The notes below the pieces were generated by a model. It ran no database searches. It saw only the letters and a program-made list of their open reading frames with translations, and was not told the DNA's origin. The translations under genes and the position numbers were made by a program. Below, one piece after another: positions 1 through 5,878 of a DNA stretch of 10,145 bases (positions are counted from its first letter, which is position 1; every line of letters begins with the position of its first letter). Source of the DNA: JAGLTZ01 sp023135015 (GTDB lineage: Bacteria; Blakebacterota; Blakebacteria; Blakebacterales; Blakebacteraceae); the NCBI GenBank assembly GCA_030631625.1, contig DAOVKT010000095.1:1-10145 (forward strand), written 5' to 3'.

Positions 1-910
1 GAAGCTTGTCTCCCGAGAAAGAAACGACGGCCACTCCGGCCTCGAGGCTCGCTACGATAGTGGGCTCCCCGGGTATTTCCAGACTGCCGGATTCATCCAG
101 GACCCCGCTGCCCTGATCGTCCAGAACAGGTACATTGTGGCGATTTCCAAGCTCGACCAGCCCCGGCAGGGACACCTGGTGCACGAACCCCCTCTGGACG
201 AAATTGCTCTGGTGAACGTGCAGGATGAGGGATGTCTGCCTGGTAATCGCCTTCTCGTAGTCCTTGAGGTAGGTCTTATTTGTGGTGCCTACCTCCACTA
301 TCTTCGCCCCGCTCTTTTTCATGATCTCGGGCATGCGGAAAGAGCCGCCGATCGCGACCAGATGCCCCCTGCTTACAACCACCTGCCGCCCCGAAGCCAT
401 AGTATCAAGGGACAGCAGCACTGCTGCAGCGTTGTTGTTCACGGCCAGCGCAGCATCGGCTCCGGTCAGCACGCAGAGCTGTTCTTCAACACGTGCCAGC
501 CGGCTGCCGCGGACACCGCTCTCCAGGTCGAACTCCAAGTCGCTATAGCCCGAGGCGGTGTCCCGAAGAGCCTTGAGAGCCCCGGCCGCCAGAGGCGCCC
601 TGCCCAGGTTGGTGTGGAGCACCACCCCGGTGGCATTGATAACGCTCTGCGGGTGGGGACCGAGTATCCGGGCGGCTGCAGCAGCGACATCGGCGTTGGC
701 GCTTTTGAGCGCCTCCTGACGTGAAGAGGGTCGCCACGAGCCCTCCCCTATCAGATCACGCAGTTTCTCAATGGTCCTCCTGGCCAGGCGGGTTCGCGCA
801 TCCGGCACAAGCTTTGCACCGGTGCCCTTCCTGAGCTCCTTCAGCAGCTCCTCGACTGAAGGCAGGTGCTGGAACAGGCTGCGTGGATCTTTCCTGGAAA
901 CATTCGGCAT
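1..910 (-). CDS. selA: L-seryl-tRNA(Sec) selenium transferase, C-terminus cut by window edge
   Basis: SelA is a cytoplasmic PLP enzyme that converts Ser-tRNA(Sec) to Sec-tRNA(Sec) using selenophosphate, so its presence implies selenoprotein synthesis. The visible 303 codons start at ATG 910-908, with a GGGAG Shine-Dalgarno at 918-922 and 7 nt spacing. The N-terminal helical domain typical of true SelA is present, opening MPNVSRKDPRSLFQHLP. It is followed by family blocks NATGVVLHTNLGRAPL, a VNNNAAAVLL segment, IGGSFRMPEIM, VEVGTTNKTYL, and SFSGDKL at the edge. The lysine of SGDKL, codon 302, is the expected Schiff-base lysine for PLP. About one third of the protein, including the C-terminal domain, lies outside the window (E. 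coli SelA is about 460 residues). One difference from the usual consensus is DDQGSG at residues 264-269, where most members have DLGSG. selB or selC may lie downstream to the left, but they are not visible. Identification is firm because the N-terminal domain separates it from short SelA-like proteins. Confidence 0.95.
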   Translation of the reverse strand, partial: MPNVSRKDPRSLFQHLPSVEELLKELRKGTGAKLVPDARTRLARRTIEKLRDLIGEGSWRPSSRQEALKSANADVAAAAARILGPHPQSVINATGVVLHTNLGRAPLAAGALKALRDTASGYSDLEFDLESGVRGSRLARVEEQLCVLTGADAALAVNNNAAAVLLSLDTMASGRQVVVSRGHLVAIGGSFRMPEIMKKSGAKIVEVGTTNKTYLKDYEKAITRQTSLILHVHQSNFVQRGFVHQVSLPGLVELGNRHNVPVLDDQGSGVLDESGSLEIPGEPTIVASLEAGVAVVSFSGDKL

Positions 911-1005
911 CGGGACGCTCCCACAGCATCGAGTATGAGTTCTATCCCTTTATCTTAGCGGTTCGAGCCGACATACCCACCGGCAAATTTCGCGGTTGAT
1001 TCAAA

Positions 1006-1032
1006 TTGAGGATTGGTACACCTTTTTATTCT
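1006..1032 (+). promoter_or_regulatory. candidate sigma70-type promoter for tRNA-Gly
   Basis: TTGAGG at 1006-1011 and TATTCT at 1027-1032 resemble -35 and -10 boxes, with a short 15-nt spacer. Transcription would start about 20-25 nt before the tRNA. It lies in the 152-nt gap between divergent selA and tRNA-Gly, where a promoter is required, but the spacer is suboptimal and the lineage's consensus is unknown. Confidence 0.3.
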
Positions 1033-1062
1033 GGCCGCGCCCGTCTTGAAGTGGCTCATGAC

Positions 1063-1138
1063 GCGAGAGTAGCTCAGCTGGTAGAGCCTCACGTTGCCAA
1101 CGTGATTGTCGCGGGTTCAAGTCCCGTCTCTCGCTCCA
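1063..1138 (+). tRNA. tRNA-Gly (anticodon GCC)
   Basis: A complete cloverleaf is visible. The acceptor stem GCGAGAG (1063-1069) pairs with CTCTCGC (1128-1134). The D stem is GCTC/GAGC (1072-1075 with 1084-1087). The anticodon stem is TCACG/CGTGA with loop TTGCCAA, placing anticodon GCC at 1096-1098. The T arm is GCGGG-TTCAAGT-CCCGT (1111-1127), with one G-U pair at its base. The discriminator is T, and the CCA end is encoded at 1136-1138. It reads glycine GGC and GGU codons. The transporter start codon lies only 4 nt downstream, so the two may share one primary transcript. Confidence 0.97.
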
Positions 1139-1142
1139 TCTT

Positions 1143-2735
1143 ATGATCGTCAAGCGCACACCCGAGGTTCCTCCGGCCCTGAAGCTGCCGGATCTGAAAC
1201 GTCAGGTACTGGGTACGCGCCGACGGCTGGGCCTGGTGCTGGGTCCGATCGCTTTCCTCCTGGTCCTGGCCGCCCCCCTGCCGACACTCGATGCACCGGC
1301 GCAGGCCGTACTTGCTGTGGGTACGCTCATGGCTGTGTGGTGGCTGACCGAGGCGCTCCCCCTGGCCGCCACGGCACTGCTTCCCCTCGTACTCTTCCCT
1401 CTTCTCAGCATAAAAAGCACCAACGCAACGGCCCCCTCCTACATGAACAGGAACATCATCCTCTTCATGGGTGGCTTTTTCCTGGCGATGGCCATGCAGC
1501 GGTGGCGCCTGCACCGGCGCATCGCGCTGTTCATCGTCGGCACCGTGGGTACCGGTGGACGGCGCCTCGTTCTGGGATTCATGATCGCCACCGCTTTCCT
1601 GAGTATGTGGATCTCGGACACCGCCACGACCATGATGATGCTTCCCATCGTCCTGGCGGTGATTCTCGAGGTGTCACCGGGGGCCAGAATTGGCGGTTCC
1701 GATACACCGATGGAATTCACCGAAGAACAGGCTACCTCTTCCGCGCTTCTCCTGGGGATCGCCTATGCCGCCCTCATCGGCGGGCTTGCGACCCTGGTGG
1801 GCACACCGCCCAACATCGTGCTCGCCGGCGCATTCTCAACCCTCTACCCCGACGCTCCCCCAATCGGTTTCTTCCAGTGGATGATGGTGGGCCTGCCCCT
1901 GACCGTTCTCTTCCTGCCGGTGGCGTGGTTCTACCTGACCCGTGTCGCCTACAAGGTGCCCGCAGAACCGGTGTCAAAGGCCGGGCAGGAAGCACTTGCC
2001 GAGCAGAGCCGCAACCTGGGACCGGTCAGCCGGGGCGAGGTGGGGGTCGGCATCATCTTCCTGCTCACCGCGCTGGGATGGGTCTGGCGCGCGGACCTTC
2101 AGCTCGGGTTCGTCACCATACCCGGCTGGACCACTCTGCTGGGGCTGGAGGGAGTCAATGATGCCACAGTGGCGGTTGCCGCCTCACTCCTGCTCTTTTC
2201 AATACCGACCGACCTGAAAAAGGGCCACTTCCTGCTCGACTGGCACTGGGCGGTCCACATCCCGTGGGGCGTACTGCTCCTCTTCGGTGGTGGGATCGCC
2301 CTGGCAAGCGGATTCGCCGACACCGGGCTGGCTACCTGGATCGGGGAAAGGCTTCAGGTGCTGGGCCGCATACCCATCCCTCTGATGGTGATCCTGGTCT
2401 GCGTCCTGATGACCTTCCTCACCGAGATCACGAGCAACACCGCCACCGCCACCGTCTTCATGCCCGTCATGGGTGCCACCGCGGTGGCCCTTCAGGCCGA
2501 CCCGCTTCTGCTGATGATACCGGCGACCTTCTCGGCCTCATGCGCATTCATGCTGCCGGTGGCGACACCGCCAAACGCGATCGTGTTCGGCTCGGGCCGG
2601 ATCACCCTGCCCGAAATGGCACGCGCGGGCTTTGCGATGAACTGGATAGGGGCGATTTTAATACCCCTTATCACCTATGCGCTGGCGATCCCGATCTTCA
2701 AGATCATGCTGGGCGGGCTGCCACCCTGGGCCTGA
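1143..2735 (+). CDS. SLC13/DASS-family anion (dicarboxylate or sulfate type) transporter
   Basis: This 530-residue inner-membrane protein is a member of the divalent anion:Na+ symporter (DASS) family, which moves C4/C5 dicarboxylates, citrate or sulfate, usually with sodium. It has many hydrophobic helices, the first at about residues 29-46 after a basic cytoplasmic tail. Both inverted-repeat signatures are present. Repeat 1 has MWISDTATTMMMLP (SDT at 158-160) and GTPPN (220-224). Repeat 2 has TSNTATATVFMP (SNT at 431-433) and TPPN (475-478). The first motif is normally SNT, so D159 replaces an asparagine that contacts substrate and sodium in characterised members. The substrate cannot be read from sequence. 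The ATG at 1143 has no Shine-Dalgarno, because the sequence before it is the tRNA-Gly 3' end. No better in-frame start is evident before the first helix. Length is normal for the family. The gene may be co-transcribed with the tRNA. Confidence 0.9.
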   Translation: MIVKRTPEVPPALKLPDLKRQVLGTRRRLGLVLGPIAFLLVLAAPLPTLDAPAQAVLAVGTLMAVWWLTEALPLAATALLPLVLFPLLSIKSTNATAPSYMNRNIILFMGGFFLAMAMQRWRLHRRIALFIVGTVGTGGRRLVLGFMIATAFLSMWISDTATTMMMLPIVLAVILEVSPGARIGGSDTPMEFTEEQATSSALLLGIAYAALIGGLATLVGTPPNIVLAGAFSTLYPDAPPIGFFQWMMVGLPLTVLFLPVAWFYLTRVAYKVPAEPVSKAGQEALAEQSRNLGPVSRGEVGVGIIFLLTALGWVWRADLQLGFVTIPGWTTLLGLEGVNDATVAVAASLLLFSIPTDLKKGHFLLDWHWAVHIPWGVLLLFGGGIALASGFADTGLATWIGERLQVLGRIPIPLMVILVCVLMTFLTEITSNTATATVFMPVMGATAVALQADPLLLMIPATFSASCAFMLPVATPPNAIVFGSGRITLPEMARAGFAMNWIGAILIPLITYALAIPIFKIMLGGLPPWA

Positions 2736-2737
2736 TA

Positions 2738-2790
2738 CGATCTGAGCGCCTCTCCGCCCCTGGACCCCCTCAGATCGGCGGATTTGTTTT
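2738..2790 (+). terminator. probable terminator of the transporter gene
   Basis: Starting 2 nt after the stop codon, CGATCTGAG (2738-2746) and CTCAGATCG (2769-2777) form a perfect 9-bp inverted repeat. A second GC-rich stem, TCCGCC (2753-2758) with GGCGGA (2777-2782), ends directly before TTTGTTTT (2783-2790). The second stem plus T-run is the more terminator-like pairing. The two stems share base 2777 and interleave, so they compete or form a pseudoknot. Confidence 0.5.
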
Positions 2791-2804
2791 CTACTGATAG
2801 AGCG

Positions 2805-2867
2805 CTGCTTCATATCGGAAGCAGATCATTTACGAATTATCACAGCGTAATGATACCTATATCATTA
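2805..2867. repeat. two small inverted repeats upstream of tRNA-Cys
   Basis: CTGCTTC (2805-2811) and GAAGCAG (2818-2824) form a 7-bp hairpin with a 6-nt loop. TAATGATA (2848-2855) and TATCATTA (2860-2867) form a perfect 8-bp AT-rich palindrome with a 4-nt centre, followed by TTTTAAAC. The second could be a weak terminator, an operator, or part of an AT-rich tRNA-Cys promoter region. No clear -35/-10 pair was found, so function is undetermined. Confidence 0.4.
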
Positions 2868-2884
2868 TTTTAAACACAAATACG

Positions 2885-2959
2885 GGCGGCATAGCCAAGT
2901 GGCTAAGGCGGAGGTCTGCAAAACCTCTATCCCCGGTTCGAGTCCGGGTGCCGCCTCCA
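2885..2959 (+). tRNA. tRNA-Cys (anticodon GCA)
   Basis: The acceptor stem GGCGGCA (2885-2891) pairs with TGCCGCC (2949-2955). The anticodon stem GAGGT/ACCTC (2911-2915 with 2923-2927) encloses loop CTGCAAA, with anticodon GCA at 2918-2920. The T arm is CCCGG-TTCGAGT-CCGGG (2932-2948). The discriminator is T and CCA is encoded at 2957-2959. It decodes cysteine UGC and UGU codons. It appears to be a single-gene unit, closed by the hairpin at 2978-3013. Confidence 0.97.
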
Positions 2960-2977
2960 ATTTCAAACCTTCAAATC

Positions 2978-3013
2978 GCCTGCTGAGTCAATGACTTAGC
3001 GGGCTCTCCTTTA
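2978..3013 (+). terminator. Rho-independent terminator after tRNA-Cys
   Basis: The arm at 2978-2989 (GCCTGCTGAGTC) pairs with 2993-3004 (GACTTAGCGGGC) over 12 bp with two G-U wobbles and a 3-nt loop. It is followed by the pyrimidine-rich tail TCTCCTTT. Its position 18 nt after the tRNA CCA end and 110 nt before the kinase start fits tRNA termination and suggests the kinase has its own promoter. Confidence 0.75.
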
Positions 3014-3113
3014 CTAATTCGTTTAACCTGAAGTAAACTCCCACTTATTAAACTTCTGGAATCCATAATTATTCATCCGGAACCTCTACCCTCTTGTGGG
3101 GAGACGATATGAC

Positions 3114-5687
3114 ATGATCGGCAAGATTATCGGGCAATATCAGGTTATCGACAAGATCGGTGAGGGTGGTATGGGTGCCGTCTATAAGGCGGAGGACACC
3201 ACACTCCACCGCCTGGTTGCTCTCAAGACGCTATCCAGTCATCTCACTGAAGATGAAGAAGCCCGGGAACGTTTCATCAGGGAGGCTCAATCCGCCTCCA
3301 GTCTCAACCACCCCAACATTACAACCGTCCATGAGTTCATTGAAGATGGAGATACCCGACTCATTTGCATGGAGTATGTGGAAGGTAAAACTATCCGGGA
3401 CATGGTCGAGAGTGGGATCGTTTCAGTACGCAAAGCCATCGACATCATTACCCAGGCAGCCGAAGCTCTCGAAGCCGCCCACAATAAGGGAATCCTCCAC
3501 CGTGATGTGAAAAGCGCCAACATCATGGTGAATATGGAGGGTCGGGTGAAGGTGATGGACTTCGGTCTGGCACAGTTGGCGGGCAAGAGCCAGCTCACGC
3601 GCACCGGTACGACCATGGGTACCCTCTCCTACTCATCTCCTGAACAGATCAGCGGCAGGACAGTTGACAAGCGGAGTGAAGTCTTCTCCCTGGGTGTCGT
3701 GTTCTACGAACTGCTCACCGGCAAACTACCGTTCATGGCCACTAATGAAGCTGAAATCCTGTTCGCCATCATCAATAATGAGCCACCGAAGCCCTCGACG
3801 GTCCGGGATGACGTGCCTGTGCTGGTTGAGGCTGTCCTCACACGCATGCTCGAGAAGGACCCCGAGCAGCGCTACCAGAACTGTGGTGAGGTTATCAACG
3901 ACCTCGTGGGTATCAGGAAGGAAATGGAGACTTCAACGGTCGGCATCACCGGGGCACTCGAGCGGGTAAAAACCGATCGTAAGAAGCAGTTGCTTACCCG
4001 TTTTACGCTCGGTCTCGGTGCTGGGGTTGTGGTTGTAGTCGCCGCGATTCTGTTTTTCCCGGGCGGGCCCGACCTGGATCCGGACCGGGTCATAGTGGCT
4101 ATTTTCGAAAACCGCACCGGCGACTCCTCACTGGATGAGCTGGGTACGATGGCCGCCAGCTGGATCTCAGAAGGAATCTCCCGCACGGAAATCGCCCAGA
4201 CTGTTCCATTCACTACCATCCTACAGACCAGCCAGTATCTCTCATCCAATCCAGATGAGATAGGCCCGGGCGGAGTAATGCAGCGTCTATCCCGGGATAC
4301 AGGAGCGGGCATTGCGGTATCGGGGACATTCTATCTGGAAAACGGTACCTTGCGGTTCCATACGGAGATCATCGACTGTACTACGGGCACCACAATACAT
4401 CATATCGAACCAGTCTCGGGCCCTGTATCAACACCGATAGAGATCGTTGAATCGGTACGCGGACATGTCATCGCATACCTGGGAATGCACTATAACGATG
4501 AAGGCATGTCATCGTGGATGGGGGGAACACCCCCCACACTGGAGGCATTTGTTGCATTCTCACAAGGCCTGCAATTGTTTTTCCGCGTTCAGCTCGAAGA
4601 GGCGATTGAAGCATTCTATCTGGCTGCCAGCGAAGGAGACCTGTACCTCTCTCCTCTGGTCTATGCAACTAACTCTTTATTATCTCTGGGGAAAACAACC
4701 GAGGCGGACTCACTCACACGATATCTGGATCTCCACCGTGACAGACTGACGAACTGGGAGAAGCCCTACCTTGACTGGTGTATGGCTTTCATCTCGGGAG
4801 ATTTGGATGCCGAATACAGGGCCGTGAGAGAGATGGCTCGTATATCACCGATCGAGGCAGCTATCCATGTCGGATACACATTTATAAAATGCAACCGCCC
4901 GCAAGAAGCTATAGAGCATCTTTCACGGGCTGATTTATCCTCACAATGGGCCAGGGGATGGCCTCTATATTGGTCATATTATGCTAAGGCATACGAGAGG
5001 CTGGGTGAGCACCGGCAGCAACTTAAAACCATCCGGCGAGGTCGAGCTATCCACCCTGATGAACATTCAGTATTGAATAGTGAACTCGAAGCATTGGCTG
5101 CACTGGGAAGAATCGATGATATAGAAAGGCTTCTGGAGGAGTGCCGTTCACTACCACCGATGGAATACTATTCGTACGGAGGGTCCCTGCGACTCGTCGC
5201 CAGATGCCTTCGCTCCTATGGATACAAAGAGGAGTGCTCTCCATTTCTCGAGGAGGCGCTGGAATGGTACAACAGCAGACCTGAAAATGAAAGATATCAA
5301 CAGCGTTCTGATCGCGGAAGTACTTACTACCACCTTGAAATGTGGGAGGATGCCGGGAAGATTTTCGAGGAACTGAATAGAGAATTTCCCGAGAATGCCG
5401 ATTACCTGGGGTACCTCGGCACACTGGCCGCCCGCCGGGGAGACGATGAGAACGCGAGGCTGTTCAGCAAGCAGCTGGCAGACCTCGACACTCCATATCT
5501 TCTAGGTAACCACACATTCTGGAGAGGTTGTATTGCCGCACTGCTGGGGGAAAAGGAGGAGGCTGTTATCTTCGTGCGGGAATCGTTCGAGCAGGGGATC
5601 GACTATAGTCGGCCACAGACAGATATGGATCTAGAGCCTCTGCACGATTTTCCACCATACATCGAGTTGATGCGACCGAAAGGATAA
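3114..5687 (+). CDS. membrane Ser/Thr protein kinase with TolB-like and TPR sensor region
   Basis: This is a Hanks-type (PknB-like) kinase of 857 residues from ATG 3114. I prefer this start to the in-frame GTG at 3096 because GGGGAG at 3098-3103 sits about 10 nt upstream as a ribosome site. The kinase domain (about 8-265) has the glycine loop G16-E-G-G-M-G21, VALK with K38, helix-C E57, HRDVKSAN with catalytic D131 and N136, DFG 149-151, and SSPEQ before the P+1 region. It is an RD-type kinase and probably active. E189 stands where subdomain IX normally has Asp (RSDxxSLG). A single membrane helix spans about 297-315. Beyond it, FENRTGD (331-337) opens a TolB/adenylate-cyclase-like domain to about 455. 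TPR-like helical repeats follow from about 475 to 850, and the protein ends LMRPKG. Topology is cytoplasmic kinase with extracytoplasmic sensor. This architecture recurs in Acidobacteriota, Gemmatimonadota and FCB phyla. Substrate and signal are unknown. A weak TTTAAC/TATTAA promoter may lie at 3022-3051. Confidence 0.93.
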   Translation: MIGKIIGQYQVIDKIGEGGMGAVYKAEDTTLHRLVALKTLSSHLTEDEEARERFIREAQSASSLNHPNITTVHEFIEDGDTRLICMEYVEGKTIRDMVESGIVSVRKAIDIITQAAEALEAAHNKGILHRDVKSANIMVNMEGRVKVMDFGLAQLAGKSQLTRTGTTMGTLSYSSPEQISGRTVDKRSEVFSLGVVFYELLTGKLPFMATNEAEILFAIINNEPPKPSTVRDDVPVLVEAVLTRMLEKDPEQRYQNCGEVINDLVGIRKEMETSTVGITGALERVKTDRKKQLLTRFTLGLGAGVVVVVAAILFFPGGPDLDPDRVIVAIFENRTGDSSLDELGTMAASWISEGISRTEIAQTVPFTTILQTSQYLSSNPDEIGPGGVMQRLSRDTGAGIAVSGTFYLENGTLRFHTEIIDCTTGTTIHHIEPVSGPVSTPIEIVESVRGHVIAYLGMHYNDEGMSSWMGGTPPTLEAFVAFSQGLQLFFRVQLEEAIEAFYLAASEGDLYLSPLVYATNSLLSLGKTTEADSLTRYLDLHRDRLTNWEKPYLDWCMAFISGDLDAEYRAVREMARISPIEAAIHVGYTFIKCNRPQEAIEHLSRADLSSQWARGWPLYWSYYAKAYERLGEHRQQLKTIRRGRAIHPDEHSVLNSELEALAALGRIDDIERLLEECRSLPPMEYYSYGGSLRLVARCLRSYGYKEECSPFLEEALEWYNSRPENERYQQRSDRGSTYYHLEMWEDAGKIFEELNREFPENADYLGYLGTLAARRGDDENARLFSKQLADLDTPYLLGNHTFWRGCIAALLGEKEEAVIFVRESFEQGIDYSRPQTDMDLEPLHDFPPYIELMRPKG

Positions 5688-5734
5688 GGTCAAGAACCAA
5701 TACCATTCATCAACCCTACAATCTGACCAGAAAT

Positions 5735-5821
5735 CCGTATAAGGCGGGGGCCGGGTGTGGCAGGCTGTAAAGTCGCTCTCACAGTAGCACTGAAAACCCG
5801 TATAAGGCGCGGGCCGGGGTG
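5735..5821. repeat. pair of GC-rich direct repeats in convergent intergenic region
   Basis: The kinase and the DUF5916 gene converge on 5688-5878. Inside, a unit at 5735-5757 recurs at 5798-5821, about 63 nt later. Both begin CCGTATAAGGCG and continue with a GC-rich block ending GGGCCGGG(G)TG. They differ by one substitution and one inserted G. Each is also preceded by a GAAAt/GAAAac stretch. Such repeats are typical of REP-like intergenic elements or bidirectional transcription ends, but no clear T-run hairpin was found. No coding sequence is evident here. Confidence 0.7.
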
Positions 5822-5840
5822 CTGCCTCGAACCGGGGATT
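5817..5840. repeat. dispersed direct repeat, copy A
   Basis: This 24-nt element begins GGGTGCTGCCTCGAAC and ends GGGGATT. It matches 9245-9269 in 22 of 25 aligned columns, with two substitutions and one gap, in the same orientation. Read on the minus strand, it contains CCCCGGTTCGAG, like a tRNA T arm. It lies just beyond the 3' end of the two-gene envelope operon. It could be an intergenic repeat family member or a recombination scar. Confidence 0.6.
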
Positions 5841-5878
5841 CCTGTATATATCACACAGATCCCTGCTGATGATCACTC

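Noticed and set aside
137..724. Plus-strand frame of 195 codons
   Set aside because: It is antisense to selA, whose translation shows unmistakable family motifs.
1089..1514. Minus-strand frame of 141 codons ending ETGLEPATITLAT
   Set aside because: Its end is the antisense of tRNA-Gly (a well-known GLEPAT-type artefact), and the rest is antisense to the transporter.
1106..2161. Plus-strand frame of 351 codons beginning MSRVQVPSLAPS
   Set aside because: It begins inside tRNA-Gly and runs in another frame of the SLC13 gene. Its Arg/Pro/Gly-rich composition is typical of a GC-rich shadow frame.
2264..2797. Plus-strand frame of 177 codons overlapping the transporter 3' end
   Set aside because: It is out of frame with the transporter, is His/Arg/Gly-rich, and has no recognisable motif or start signal.
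3096..3113. GTG at 3096 as the kinase start, adding six residues
   Set aside because: It overlaps the GGGGAG ribosome site that correctly spaces to ATG 3114. The kinase domain begins within a few residues of that ATG.
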